Shown: piece after piece, positions 18,801 through 27,996 of the stretch
How positions within the stretch are numbered: the first letter of the stretch is position 1
How the letters are laid out: each line of letters begins with the position of its first letter
Assembly (NCBI GenBank): GCA_964429245.1
Contig: CAYSBE010000001.1
Location: 1 to 57,674, forward strand
DNA: 57,674 nt
Source of the DNA: CAYSBE01 sp964429245
GTDB lineage: Bacteria; Bacteroidota; Bacteroidia; UKL13-3
Direction of reading: 5' to 3'
Made by a program: the position numbers and the translations under genes
The notes under the pieces: model-generated
Database searches by the model: none
Seen by the model: only the letters and a program-made list of their open reading frames with translations
What the model was told of the DNA's origin: nothing

Positions 18801-19408
18801 TTACTGCATTATCAACTGCAACCATTAATGGATTTGGAGAGTTTGCGTTGGGCAGTTTACCAACTGTAAATTCGCTGCCTGTTGAATTACTAGGTTTCAA
18901 AGGCGTAAGAAATAAGAATGATATATTGTTGACTTGGAATACAACTTCAGAGATTAATAATGACTATTTCCAAGTGGAACGGTTAAATGCGAATGGAGAA
19001 TTTGAAAATATAGGTGCCGTAAAAGGTGCAGGAAATTCAAATAATACAATCTATTATCAATTTAATGATGTGGGGCAAACCAATCAAGCGTGCTACCGGT
19101 TAAAACAAGTAGACTTTGATGGCACAGCCGAATACAGCAATATCATTTGTATAAATGGAAATACTATTGAACCGGTTATTTCTCCAAACCCATTCAATGA
19201 TCAAATTCAAATTAGTTTAAGTGAAATAGGTGAAACTGAGATTTCGATTTTTGATTTACAAGGAAAAAGATGGTTAAAAGAAATATACAACGAAGGTGAA
19301 TCTATTGTCTTGTTAGAAAATTTACAATCAATACCTAGAGGTATTTATATGATTGAAGTTAAAACAGCTTCTCAAACCGTGACCCAAAAAATTGTCAAAA
19401 CTCAGTAG
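15878..19408 (+). CDS. Large secreted protein with T9SS type A sorting domain
   Basis: The 1176-residue protein starts at the ATG at 15878 (a GTG two codons upstream is less likely) and has a classic Sec signal ending FPSAFA before QLNYQ. The body is beta-rich, with low-complexity Ser/Thr/Asn segments. A CARDB-like region lies near residues 545-660 (NDYGVVAAYPQNGQTVPTGV), and a lectin/MAM-like segment follows (DTLDIIVSTDGGYTF). The last ~75 residues are a T9SS sorting domain (ISPNPFNDQIQI, then GIYMIEVKTASQTVTQKIVK), so the protein should be secreted by the T9SS and cleaved by PorU. I see no catalytic motif; an adhesin or surface-structural role is inferred. Confidence 0.85.
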   Translation: MKTKIITSILFVGLFLFMFFPSAFAQLNYQTGGFSTASSTYADLGTNGSAITMSNIDNGFSSPQSIGFTFRFNGTDYDSLVMYVDGFIKLGSDTASSNLLYTTFVQPPSGGPFSSTVGRDSNLIVPFGQDLWNRGGAQSPEFRIHTSGTAGSRVCTIQWKNVSDKVQNLISSQYDTINFQVKLYETSNWIEFQYGRWVPSTNTSDARFGAVGLKGSSSVTNQLITLTKASAIAWSNVIVNAGNYTTNALNYGNNVGIARPAPDIGRIYRFTPVVFNDLAVSSVYAVGKLITNSSLTDSIRAYIINPGVNAQSSVTVTLTISGANSFSATTTIPSLAPSAGTYVSFPPFIPINNGTSLITVSVPTDDNASNNVGTYGLSASNSFLSYNDTLQSPGQSYGHSTWVQFWGTRFRITDKRRITEVRSFIFSNSGATGDTIRGMILDTTGVVVGISAPFVIQPSNLGTWVTLPILVPIEVNNRSFISGIACQSASVNRFLGSIQNETPIRPNNNAFYSITNFATAVSGFTTGMYFGFPATFGLGRLMMECTAEPTPANDYGVVAAYPQNGQTVPTGVNIPLRALVRNLGTATQSSGIAIRYRINNGAIIGPVNTGIALNDGDTTMVTFSGLSSINFSTPGIYTIKIWSQLSNDPARYNDTFTFTINAVNSGLNIPYRTSDLITNTFWMAPLNMNNIMLPQTVTNPNGVSVAGTLLFNNFNVFGTGMLLSPMLNFTGLNNPVFHFHVAHAPSTISGISDTLDIIVSTDGGYTFTTLYSKTGQGPTPRLGTIAAQGTFYSPSSANDWRQEFVDLSAFANQPQVIIGIRNKSATGNSVYVTNINITNPAAVSSNPVFSTGTISSGAITINLLNMGGANGEMSISSNNIFPVSVAPGYSLPVFTANGSATTNTSAVFTPTNVSNRFWTVNYSGVGTGNLPSSVGYQVIIDYATIPGVSNGDSVYIMRRSDHTSSWVALPTTRSVTALSTATINGFGEFALGSLPTVNSLPVELLGFKGVRNKNDILLTWNTTSEINNDYFQVERLNANGEFENIGAVKGAGNSNNTIYYQFNDVGQTNQACYRLKQVDFDGTAEYSNIICINGNTIEPVISPNPFNDQIQISLSEIGETEISIFDLQGKRWLKEIYNEGESIVLLENLQSIPRGIYMIEVKTASQTVTQKIVKTQ

Positions 19409-19430
19409 CTACTAAGTAAACAATAATAAA

Positions 19431-19456
19431 AAAGGAGGCAAATTGCCTCCTTTTTT
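19431..19456 (+). terminator. Intrinsic terminator after the 1176-residue cargo gene
   Basis: GGAGGCAA and TTGCCTCC form an eight-base-pair stem directly followed by T6. It lies 23 nt past the stop codon. Confidence 0.9.
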
Positions 19457-19499
19457 ATTGCCCGAATATGTGTAAACTCGCATTAGTAATTTTACCAAT

Positions 19500-21200
19500 A
19501 TGATTGTAAAAACATTGCGCAAATTTTTGCCCGAAAAATTAAAGATAACCTCATGGGAAGTATTAGAGCCCTACTTTAAACAGTTGCTTGAAGCACCTAT
19601 CAACAGCAAAGTTGAATTAGAAGATTGGCTTCAAAATAAAAGTGAATTGGAAGCTTTTTTAAGTGAAGACCTGGCATGGCGATATGTGCGTATGACCTGC
19701 GATACTGAAAATAAAGAGTTGGAAAAAGCCTACCTATTCTATGTTACAGAAATAGAACCCAAAATTTCACCTCTCAGTGATCAATTGAATCGTAAGTTGG
19801 TAGCATGTCAGTTTATATCTGAGCTTGATGAAGAAAAGTATGAAATATATTTGAGGGGTGTAAAAAAGGAAATTGAAATTTTTAGGGATGCGAACGTGCC
19901 TTTGTTTGCTGAAATTGCAACTGAGAGTCAAAAATACGGATCCATTGTTGGCAGTATGATGGTAGAAATAGATGGGAAAGAATTAACATTACAACAAGCT
20001 GCTAACTACTTAAAAGATCCGGATAGAAATAAACGTGAAATTGCATTTAAAAAAATTAATGAGCAAAGGCTAGCGCATTCACAAGAACTCGATGAACTAT
20101 TTAATAAACTTATTAAATTAAGGCATGAGGTAGCCATTAATGCCGGATTTGAAAACTTTAGGGATTACATGTTTGCAGCTTTAGGAAGGTTTGATTACAC
20201 TCCGGCAGATTGTTTTGCATTTCATGAAGCCATTCAAACTGAGGTGTTGCCGATAGTAACTTTATTTAATCAAAAAAGAGAAAAAGAGTTGGGATACACG
20301 CTTCGTCCATGGGACATGGAAGTTGATACTAAAAATAGGCCTGCACTTGAACCATTTACAAGTGGTGCTGATTTACTGGATAAAACAGTTAAATGCTTTA
20401 GAAAAGTGGATGATTATTTTGCATGGTGTATTGAGACTATGGACAATATGGATCGACTTGATTTGGAAAGCAGAAAAGGGAAAGCGCCCGGAGGATACAA
20501 TTACCCAATGGCTGAAACCAGTGTACCATTTATATTCATGAATGCCGCATCATCTACACGTGATGTGGAAACCATGGTACACGAGGGAGGACATGCTGTT
20601 CACTCTTTTCTGAGTAAAGATTTAGAACTTGCAGCATTTAAAAATTGCCCAAGTGAGGTAGCAGAACTTGCCAGCATGAGCATGGAGCTTATCAGTTATG
20701 ACGGGCAAGACGAATTTTACAGAAATGCTGAGGACTTTAAACGGGCTAAAGAAGAACACCTTGAAGGAATTATTAAAATACTTCCGTGGATTGCTACAAT
20801 TGACAAATTTCAACATTGGATTTATTCCAACCCAAATCATACTGCAGAAGACAGAAAACAATATTGGCTTACGTTGAGTAAAGAATTTGGAACAGGTACC
20901 GTTGACTGGAGCGGATTAGAACATATACAAGCATATACTTGGCAAAAGCAATTGCATTTGTATGAAGTTCCATTTTATTATATCGAATATGGAATGGCTC
21001 AGCTTGGTGCACTTGCCGTGTGGAGAAACTTTTTATCAAATAAACCCAAAGCTATCCAACAATATAAGGAAGCTTTAAGTTTGGGGTATACCAAGTCAAT
21101 TGGAGATATATACAAAACAGCCGGTATTGAATTTAATTTCAGTGCCTCCTACATCAAATCATTAATGGAATTTGTAAAAAAAGAATTGGATAAACTATAA
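19500..21200 (+). CDS. M3 family oligoendopeptidase (PepF-like)
   Basis: The 566-residue zinc peptidase carries the HEXXH motif in MVHEGGHAVHSF (H361, E362, H365) and a downstream glutamate-rich helix (SEVAELASMSMELIS) supplying the third ligand, as in M3 peptidases. It has no signal peptide, so it should degrade short peptides in the cytosol. Length and ordering match oligoendopeptidase F-like M3 enzymes. It is the first gene of a plus-strand run to 24309 and stops 10 nt before the next gene. Confidence 0.92.
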   Translation: MIVKTLRKFLPEKLKITSWEVLEPYFKQLLEAPINSKVELEDWLQNKSELEAFLSEDLAWRYVRMTCDTENKELEKAYLFYVTEIEPKISPLSDQLNRKLVACQFISELDEEKYEIYLRGVKKEIEIFRDANVPLFAEIATESQKYGSIVGSMMVEIDGKELTLQQAANYLKDPDRNKREIAFKKINEQRLAHSQELDELFNKLIKLRHEVAINAGFENFRDYMFAALGRFDYTPADCFAFHEAIQTEVLPIVTLFNQKREKELGYTLRPWDMEVDTKNRPALEPFTSGADLLDKTVKCFRKVDDYFAWCIETMDNMDRLDLESRKGKAPGGYNYPMAETSVPFIFMNAASSTRDVETMVHEGGHAVHSFLSKDLELAAFKNCPSEVAELASMSMELISYDGQDEFYRNAEDFKRAKEEHLEGIIKILPWIATIDKFQHWIYSNPNHTAEDRKQYWLTLSKEFGTGTVDWSGLEHIQAYTWQKQLHLYEVPFYYIEYGMAQLGALAVWRNFLSNKPKAIQQYKEALSLGYTKSIGDIYKTAGIEFNFSASYIKSLMEFVKKELDKL

Positions 21201-21210
21201 ATATTACACG

Positions 21211-21819
21211 ATGAAAATATTCTGCGTAGGTCGAAATTACACTGAACATGCAAAAGAACTTGGCAATGCGGTGCCTGAAAACCCAGTTATATTTTCGAAA
21301 CCCGACACTGCCCTTATTAAAAATGGAGAACCATTTTACCTTCCTGATTTCAGTAATGATATTCATCACGAAGTTGAGCTAGTCATTAGAATCAATAAAA
21401 TGGGAAAGAAAATTCAAGAGAAATTTGCGCACAGCTACTACAATGAAATTGGGCTAGGAATTGATTTTACAGCTCGCGATATTCAAAATAACCTAAAAGC
21501 AAAAGGGCTTCCATGGGAGCTAGCCAAAGCATTTGACGGCTCGGCCCCTTTGGGAGAATTTATGCCTTTAAACGAATTAGAAATTAGCAATATTGAATTT
21601 TCGTTGAAAAAAAATGATACAATTGTGCAGCAAGGGAATACCGCAAACATGATCTTTTCTTTTAATCAGATCGTAAGTTTTATATCGCAATATTTTACAC
21701 TTAAAGTAGGAGATTTAATATATACAGGAACGCCTGCAGGTGTAGGGCAAGTAAATATTGGTGACAAACTGGAAGGCTTTATTGGAAAAAAATCGATGTT
21801 AACTTGCGAGGTTAAATAA
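21211..21819 (+). CDS. Fumarylacetoacetate hydrolase (FAH) family protein
   Basis: The 202-residue protein is a compact FAH-domain protein. It starts MKIFCVGRNYTEHAKELGN and contains the metal-binding acidic residues in HHEVELVIRI and the conserved GLGIDFTARDIQ and IYTGTPAGVGQV segments. Members of this group act as acylpyruvate hydrolases or oxaloacetate decarboxylases/tautomerases. The substrate cannot be decided from sequence. It is closely spaced with genes on both sides. Confidence 0.9.
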   Translation: MKIFCVGRNYTEHAKELGNAVPENPVIFSKPDTALIKNGEPFYLPDFSNDIHHEVELVIRINKMGKKIQEKFAHSYYNEIGLGIDFTARDIQNNLKAKGLPWELAKAFDGSAPLGEFMPLNELEISNIEFSLKKNDTIVQQGNTANMIFSFNQIVSFISQYFTLKVGDLIYTGTPAGVGQVNIGDKLEGFIGKKSMLTCEVK

Positions 21820-21827
21820 TACTTGAT

Positions 21828-23567
21828 ATGAAGGCTATGTCATATCATATCGTCCGATTAATCAGTATAAACTTATTCCTGAGTATTCCGGTTGGCATTT
21901 TTGCCCAAGATTATCCTGCTCATTTCTTTGGTTATCCAATGGACACTCCGCTTCACTTAAGCGCTCCATTTGGTTCATTACGCGACAACCATTTTCATAG
22001 CGGAATGGATATTCGCACATATGAGAAAACAGGATTCCCAATTTATGCAATTGCAGATGGATATGTGACAAGAATAAAATATGCATCAGGTGCTTATGGG
22101 AAAGCATTATATATTAACCATCCCAATGGTTATACAAGTGTATATGCTCACCTACAAAATGCCAATGCGGATATCGCCAATTATATCAGAAAATATCAGT
22201 ACGAAATTCAATCTTTCGAATTCGACCATTTTCCTGCTAAAGAGTTATTGAAAGTTAAAAAAGGTGACATAATTGCCTGGAGTGGCAATACGGGAACATC
22301 TACAGGGCCACATTTACATTTCGAAATAAGGGAAACCCAAACTGAACAAATAATCAATCCCCAACTATTTGGTATAATTGGTATTGATTCATTGCCTCCT
22401 GATATAAAAGAAATTGGAATTTACTCATTGGATAATAATCGTCCGATATTAATCAACAACTTAATATTAAACGAAACCAGTTTCTTAAAAACGGATTCAG
22501 GACTTGTTTCACGAGATACTTTATATTGTTCGGCTAACACTATCGGATTTGGTTTGGATGCAGTTGATTTTTTAACTGATAATAAAAAAGAATACAGCAT
22601 TTATGCATCCTCCTTAAGTATTGACAATAGTCCGTACTTTCATTTCAAACTAGATCGTTTTCCGTTTAATCGTACACGTTGTATCAATGTCCATATTGAT
22701 TATGAAAGATACAGAAACAAGGGAGTTTGGATGCAAAAACAATTTATTGATGATGGAAATAACATACGTCTATATCCATTTTTAAAAAACAAAGGCAAAT
22801 ATGTATTTAATGACACTGGTACACATATCGCCCAACTTACCGTATATGACTTCAACGGAAGATCAGCACATGTATTTGTTCCATTTAAAAAAAGAATAGG
22901 TATACCTCAAAAATATTCAAGTTCCGGAAAATATGTGACTACAATTTATCCTAAGAAAAGGGGGCAGTATAGTACCAATGATTTTAGAATTGAATTTCCT
23001 GTCAATTCCTTATATGATACAGTTTTGCTGAGCTATTCTGTAATAAATACTGAGAAACAAGCACCATCAGCCATGCATTTGCTTGGCGAAAATATAGTGC
23101 CATTGAGTAGTAATTTCAATGTTTCCATATTGCCTGATGAAAATGCAATAGCCGGAATTAATACTGATAAACTTTTAATCGCAACCAAAAATAAAAACGG
23201 CAATATGCGATCAATTGGGGGAGCTTATAAAAATGGATGGGTTACTGCGTCTTCCAATCTGTTTCAAGATTTTTTTGTGTGGCATGATACCATTTCGCCT
23301 ATTATCAAAATAATCAATACCAAAAATAATAGCCTAACAGATACCATCAGTATTAAAGTCCAAGTCACTGATAATTTATCTGGAATTATGGAGTACAAGG
23401 GATATATTAATGGCAAATGGGAATTATTTGAATATGATGCCAAAAACTCATTATTGGAATATTATTTCCAATATGATTCCCCAAAAGGAAAACTAGAAGT
23501 TGAAATCATTGTTACTGATAAAAAGAGTAATAAAGCAATTCTTAAAACAGAAATAAACCGCATATGA
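21828..23567 (+). CDS. M23 family (LytM) metallopeptidase, exported
   Basis: The 579-residue protein has a Sec signal ending GIFAQ and an N-terminal M23 domain (about 50-190) with the zinc ligands HSGMD (H57, D61) and HLHFE (H162, H164). These are the LytM/lysostaphin signatures, and the enzyme probably cuts peptidoglycan cross-bridges. The long C-terminal part (200-579) is beta-rich and may bind substrate or partner proteins. An ATG at 21837 is an alternative start. It overlaps the next gene (bcp) by 4 nt, so the two are translated together. Confidence 0.9.
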   Translation: MKAMSYHIVRLISINLFLSIPVGIFAQDYPAHFFGYPMDTPLHLSAPFGSLRDNHFHSGMDIRTYEKTGFPIYAIADGYVTRIKYASGAYGKALYINHPNGYTSVYAHLQNANADIANYIRKYQYEIQSFEFDHFPAKELLKVKKGDIIAWSGNTGTSTGPHLHFEIRETQTEQIINPQLFGIIGIDSLPPDIKEIGIYSLDNNRPILINNLILNETSFLKTDSGLVSRDTLYCSANTIGFGLDAVDFLTDNKKEYSIYASSLSIDNSPYFHFKLDRFPFNRTRCINVHIDYERYRNKGVWMQKQFIDDGNNIRLYPFLKNKGKYVFNDTGTHIAQLTVYDFNGRSAHVFVPFKKRIGIPQKYSSSGKYVTTIYPKKRGQYSTNDFRIEFPVNSLYDTVLLSYSVINTEKQAPSAMHLLGENIVPLSSNFNVSILPDENAIAGINTDKLLIATKNKNGNMRSIGGAYKNGWVTASSNLFQDFFVWHDTISPIIKIINTKNNSLTDTISIKVQVTDNLSGIMEYKGYINGKWELFEYDAKNSLLEYYFQYDSPKGKLEVEIIVTDKKSNKAILKTEINRI

Positions 23568-24013
23568 TAAAATTAAAAGAAGGTGACAAAGCACCTGTTT
23601 TTACAGCCAAAAATGAGAATGGCCTTGAAGTTTCTCTCAAAGATTTTAAAGGGAAAAAATTGGTTTTATATTTCTATCCCAAAGACAATACCCCTGGCTG
23701 CACATCCGAAGCATGTGATTTAAGAGACAATTACAAAATGTTTCAAAAAAAGGGTTATGAAATACTTGGCGTGAGTCCTGATTCGGCAAAATCTCACATA
23801 AAGTTTATTGAAAAGTACGAATTACCCTTTTCCCTAATTGCTGACGAAGACCACAGCGTTGCTGAAGCATATGGAGCATGGGGTGAAAAAAGCATGTATG
23901 GAAAAAAGTATATGGGAATCCTTAGATCAACTTTTGTGATTGACGAAAAGGGCAAGATTGAGAAAGTGATAGAAAAAGTAGATACCAAGGCACACACAAC
24001 ACAAATATTATAA
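23564..24013 (+). CDS. bcp: Thioredoxin-dependent thiol peroxidase (Bcp/PrxQ)
   Basis: The 149-residue peroxiredoxin has the PrxQ pattern NTPGCTSEACDLRD with peroxidatic C46 and resolving C51, four residues apart as in Bcp. It reduces hydrogen peroxide and organic hydroperoxides with thioredoxin in the cytosol. The start ATG overlaps the stop of the M23 gene (ATGA). Confidence 0.95.
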   Translation: MIKLKEGDKAPVFTAKNENGLEVSLKDFKGKKLVLYFYPKDNTPGCTSEACDLRDNYKMFQKKGYEILGVSPDSAKSHIKFIEKYELPFSLIADEDHSVAEAYGAWGEKSMYGKKYMGILRSTFVIDEKGKIEKVIEKVDTKAHTTQIL

Positions 24014-24018
24014 TCAAT

Positions 24019-24309
24019 ATGCGTCAACCCGGACAACTTATCCTATTTCGAAGAATTGCCTTATTGGAAGGCTGGTCATTCCTTATTTTATTGTTCATTG
24101 CTATGCCATTAAAATATATGGCAGGTTGGCCATTAGCCGTAAAATACGTTGGATGGGCTCATGGGGCACTATTTGTTGGCTACATGATTTTATTGCTTAA
24201 ATGCTGGATAGAACTTGGTTGGAAATTCAAGTTTGCGGTTATCGCATTCCTGTCTGCCATCATCCCATTTGCAACTTTTGCACTAGAGAAAAAACTATCA
24301 AAATTATGA
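24019..24309 (+). CDS. DUF3817 small integral membrane protein
   Basis: The 96-residue protein has three hydrophobic helices and the DUF3817 pattern (FRRIALLEGWSFLILLFIAM, PLKYMAG, VGWAHGALFVGYM). Proteins of this family are small membrane proteins of unknown function, often found alone. It follows bcp after 5 nt and overlaps the convergent phospholipase D-type gene by 6 nt at their 3' ends. Confidence 0.85.
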   Translation: MRQPGQLILFRRIALLEGWSFLILLFIAMPLKYMAGWPLAVKYVGWAHGALFVGYMILLLKCWIELGWKFKFAVIAFLSAIIPFATFALEKKLSKL

Positions 24310-25452
24310 TTGATTATTGGATTCTCTAGTCCACCTCATCATCCAGAACAATATGCTAAATAATGTCCTAACAAGATGGTAACATGTCCATCTGTATGGT
24401 TGTAGAAACCTGCTTTTTAGAGAAAAAAAATCATGCGGAGTTATTGGAGCACTCCCAGTAATAATTGTATCATTAATTATTGCCTTACAATCTTTATAAA
24501 AATTCTCATCAATCACTTCCATATTTGCTTCGGTACTTCCGTAGTCGCTTAGTGCATTTAAATTATATGAGCCAATGGTTGACCAATTTCCATCTGCAAT
24601 AGCAATTTTAGAATGCAAAACTGATTTTCCCCATTCGTAAATCTGGATATTATTTCTCAGTAATAATCCATATAAATATTTAATAGCAGGCTTCATTATC
24701 CATACGTCTGAATAAGATGCAGTGATAATTGTAATGTGCACACCCCTTTTTGCAGCTTGTATAAGAAGCCTTCGCTTTACAAAACCCGGTAAGAAGTAAG
24801 ATGCTACAATGATTAACTCCTTTTTGGACTTTCGAATAACAGAATTATAACTGGTTGAAATTTCTGTTTTCTTTCGCCACCAATCATTTTGAATTAATTT
24901 AACTGATTCATTTGTATTCTTCATCTTAGTTAAAGTATCGTACCTCTTTCGGATTCGAACAGGTAGATAGCTTAAGCAAAATTTTTGCACATCATTTACT
25001 ACTTGACCGTTGATGTAAACAGCATGGTCTAGCCAAGGCTCAATACCATCCAATCTGTTATACCTGTCTGCAATGTTTATCCCCCCAATTAATGCCTGAT
25101 TTCCATCTGCAACAAACACTTTATGATGTAATCTTCTTCCAATTTTCAGCCTTAATATATGTATGGGTGAGAATCGTTTTACATAAATGTCTTGTGCTTT
25201 TAAATTACTTATAAGTTTATCATCAAAATCTGTTGAAGCATACCCATCTACTACAAGATATACTTTAACACCTCGAGCGACAGCATTGCATAGTTTCTTG
25301 ATGATTAGTTTGCCTGTTTCGTCATTGCGGAAAATATAAACCTGCAAATGAATCGTATTCCTTGCACCATCTATAAGATCACAGAGTAGATTAAAGTATT
25401 GTTTACCGCTTGGAATAAGTTTAATGGTTATTTCTGAGTCGGAACTTATCAT
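24304..25452 (-). CDS. Phospholipase D-like / cardiolipin synthase-type enzyme
   Basis: The 382-residue protein has two HKD motifs: HHKVFVADGNQALIGG (about residues 105-120) and HSKIAIADGNWSTIGS (about 283-298). These are the paired catalytic sites of the PLD superfamily. There is no N-terminal membrane domain, so it resembles ClsB-type synthases more than ClsA; a hydrophobic C-terminal stretch (CYHLVRTLFSILFWMMRW) could hold it at the membrane. It probably makes cardiolipin or a related phospholipid. It sits 9 nt downstream of the DUF4421 gene in a minus-strand operon with lpdA. Confidence 0.88.
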   Translation of the reverse strand: MISSDSEITIKLIPSGKQYFNLLCDLIDGARNTIHLQVYIFRNDETGKLIIKKLCNAVARGVKVYLVVDGYASTDFDDKLISNLKAQDIYVKRFSPIHILRLKIGRRLHHKVFVADGNQALIGGINIADRYNRLDGIEPWLDHAVYINGQVVNDVQKFCLSYLPVRIRKRYDTLTKMKNTNESVKLIQNDWWRKKTEISTSYNSVIRKSKKELIIVASYFLPGFVKRRLLIQAAKRGVHITIITASYSDVWIMKPAIKYLYGLLLRNNIQIYEWGKSVLHSKIAIADGNWSTIGSYNLNALSDYGSTEANMEVIDENFYKDCKAIINDTIITGSAPITPHDFFSLKSRFLQPYRWTCYHLVRTLFSILFWMMRWTRESNNQS

Positions 25453-25461
25453 ACATTAATA

Positions 25462-26559
25462 TTACTTTTTCTTGGAAGCAAGCAGCAAACGCCTTCCTAT
25501 GAAAAAACGTAAATAGATATTATTATGATTTAAATTAACCGTTTTAGGAAGGCTACTTGAAACAAAATAATCAGATAAATGAATTCCTGTGTACCACAGC
25601 GGACCGTTATATCCGGTAATAATTCTGAAATCACCATGAAAACCAACACGAGATTCGGATTTAATAACTTCATCATTGGCTTTTTCGATTGATGCCGATT
25701 GTATGTTGATACCCGGTAATAATAATCCACTTACAAAGAAGTTTCTTTTAAAAACCCAATTGTATCCGTATCCTACATTTAAACCGATTAATCCACTTAC
25801 TGTTGACCTTATGGGTACATTTGTTCCTGTTTCATAAGAAACCGGACCTAGTACAATTGTACTATCTGACATTAGGCTATTGATATTCATTGTCATTCCT
25901 GCTATCCAACTACCTGCCGATTTCAATTGCCTGTCTATTTGCCATAATTGAGCCATAAACGAATATCGTTGTGGATTGAAATTGTAATACAAACTTCCAT
26001 GAAGAATTACACTAGTCAAGTCTTCTCTGATAGGATAACCTGAACCTGACCAACCCGGATAATTTGGCGATGGATTTTTAACATAAAACCCTCTGTATGC
26101 CTGAAGTAAACAACTTGCCAAAAATCTTCTTCCAGTTAGCCCAAATCGCAATGAAGTTCCTTCTGTAATTCCTTTTTCAAGGGTGTCATTTTGTTCCATT
26201 CCGGGTATTGCTCGGGCAAATTCAAATGTTAGCACCCTCCAATCAATGCCAAATCCAAATGTAAACGCATTATTTGGTGCAAATTTTAACCTATTCTTAC
26301 TTTGGTAGTCATACACATTGATGCGGTGACTCCTGAGCACACTAACGCCCGTGATATGTAAATCTTTGTAATGACTGGAAACAAAAGATGTATCATATTC
26401 GACCTTCCCAAAATACTTCTTAATAAACGAGCTATTTTGAGCCTGCGCGTTAAAAAAAAGCGTTTGAAAAATGACTACAATAATTGGTATTGTCCGAAAT
26501 TGAATTCGTAACTTTAAATGAAGAATTGGTTTGCGTTTATAAATGTATACATTCTCCAT
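25462..26559 (-). CDS. DUF4421 family exported protein
   Basis: The 365-residue protein has an atypical long N-terminus before a hydrophobic signal (IPIIVVIFQTLFFNAQAQ) and then the pattern of the DUF4421 family: FGKVEYDTSFVSSHYKDLHI, LKFAPNNAFTFGFGIDWRVL. Members are predicted outer-membrane beta-barrel proteins of Bacteroidota with unknown function; the C-terminus IYLRFFIGRRLLL fits a barrel end. Its ATG lies 23 nt inside the 3' end of lpdA, implying translational coupling. Confidence 0.78.
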   Translation of the reverse strand: MENVYIYKRKPILHLKLRIQFRTIPIIVVIFQTLFFNAQAQNSSFIKKYFGKVEYDTSFVSSHYKDLHITGVSVLRSHRINVYDYQSKNRLKFAPNNAFTFGFGIDWRVLTFEFARAIPGMEQNDTLEKGITEGTSLRFGLTGRRFLASCLLQAYRGFYVKNPSPNYPGWSGSGYPIREDLTSVILHGSLYYNFNPQRYSFMAQLWQIDRQLKSAGSWIAGMTMNINSLMSDSTIVLGPVSYETGTNVPIRSTVSGLIGLNVGYGYNWVFKRNFFVSGLLLPGINIQSASIEKANDEVIKSESRVGFHGDFRIITGYNGPLWYTGIHLSDYFVSSSLPKTVNLNHNNIYLRFFIGRRLLLASKKK

Positions 26560-27925
26560 ATGCTTGTGCAGCAGCTTCCATAATTGCTTCGCTCATGGTT
26601 GGATGAGGGTGTACAGATTTTATAATTTCCATTCCGGTAGTTTCCAATTTTCTGGCAACTACAACCTCAGCTATCATTTCCGTAACATTGGTACCAACCA
26701 TATGCGCACCTAAGAATTCTCCGTATTTTGCATCAAATATCACTTTCACAAAACCATCTTTTGCACCTGCTGCACTTGCTTTTCCACTTGCGCTAAACGG
26801 AAACTTTCCAATTTTCAATTGATATCCTGCATCCTTTGCTGCCTTTTCTGTCATACCAACTGATGCTACTTCGGGTAAGCAATATGTACATCCCGGTATG
26901 TTGTTATAATTTAACGGTTCAGGATGATGTCCTGCTATTTTCTCAACACAAATAATACCTTCTGCAGATGCCACATGTGCTAAAGCCGGTCCTTTTACTA
27001 TATCTCCAATTGCATACACGCCTTTTATATTGGTTGCATAAAAATCATCTACCAGCACTTTGCCTTTATCTGTTTTTACACCAGCAGACTCTAAACCCAA
27101 ATTTTCTAAGTTTGTTTGAACACCAACAGCCGAAAGCACAATATCTGCTTCGAGGTCAACCATACCCGTTTTGGTTTTTACCTTCACCTTGCATCCTTTT
27201 CCTGATGCATCAACCGATTCTACAGATGAATCAGTCATAATTTCAATCCCCGATTTTTTAAACGATTTGGCCACTTCTTTTGAAACATCTTCATCTTCAA
27301 TTGGCAGGATATTGGGTAAATATTCAACAATCGTAATCTTGGTTTCCATTGCATTATAAAAATAGGCAAACTCACAACCAATGGCCCCACTACCCATTAC
27401 AATCATGCTTTTGGGCTGAGTTGGAAGTGTCATTGCTTCTCTGTAACCAATTACTTTTTTACCATCAATTTTCACATTTGGCAATTCACGACTGCGAGCT
27501 CCTGTAGCCAAAATAATATGCTTTGCATCATAGTTCTTTTTTGTTCCTGAAGCATCTGTTACTTCAACTTTTCCTACACCGGCTAGTTTACCGGTACCCA
27601 TAATCACATCAATTTTATTTTTTTTCATTAAAAACGCGATGCCCTTGCTCATGCCATCAGCTACCCCTCTGCTGCGTTTTACCACAGCATCAAAATCGTG
27701 AGTCGATTCACTCACATTAATACCGTAGTCTTTTGCATGTTTAATATATTCAAATACTTGTGCTGATTTAAGCAATGCTTTTGTGGGAATACATCCCCAA
27801 TTCAAACAAACACCCCCAAGGCTTTCCTTTTCAACAATAGCAGTTTTCAATCCTAACTGACTGGCACGAATGGCAGCAACATATCCTCCGGGACCACTGC
27901 CTATAACTATTACATCGTAATTCAT
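26537..27925 (-). CDS. lpdA: Dihydrolipoyl dehydrogenase (E3)
   Basis: The 462-residue flavoprotein has the FAD-binding GSGPGG (9-14), the redox disulfide GGVCLNWGCIP (C40, C45), an NAD-binding GSGAIGCEFA segment, and the C-terminal active-site HPHPTMSE (H441, E446). It reoxidises lipoyl groups of the 2-oxoacid dehydrogenase complexes and the glycine cleavage system. The E2 at 1974-3311 is a plausible partner although 23 kb away. It heads an operon with DUF4421 and the PLD-type gene. Confidence 0.96.
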   Translation of the reverse strand: MNYDVIVIGSGPGGYVAAIRASQLGLKTAIVEKESLGGVCLNWGCIPTKALLKSAQVFEYIKHAKDYGINVSESTHDFDAVVKRSRGVADGMSKGIAFLMKKNKIDVIMGTGKLAGVGKVEVTDASGTKKNYDAKHIILATGARSRELPNVKIDGKKVIGYREAMTLPTQPKSMIVMGSGAIGCEFAYFYNAMETKITIVEYLPNILPIEDEDVSKEVAKSFKKSGIEIMTDSSVESVDASGKGCKVKVKTKTGMVDLEADIVLSAVGVQTNLENLGLESAGVKTDKGKVLVDDFYATNIKGVYAIGDIVKGPALAHVASAEGIICVEKIAGHHPEPLNYNNIPGCTYCLPEVASVGMTEKAAKDAGYQLKIGKFPFSASGKASAAGAKDGFVKVIFDAKYGEFLGAHMVGTNVTEMIAEVVVARKLETTGMEIIKSVHPHPTMSEAIMEAAAQAYGECIHL

Positions 27926-27996
27926 AATTTACTATTTATGGTTGCAAAATAATCAAAATATCAAGTTTGGTGAATATAAGTTGGCTATGATTAAAA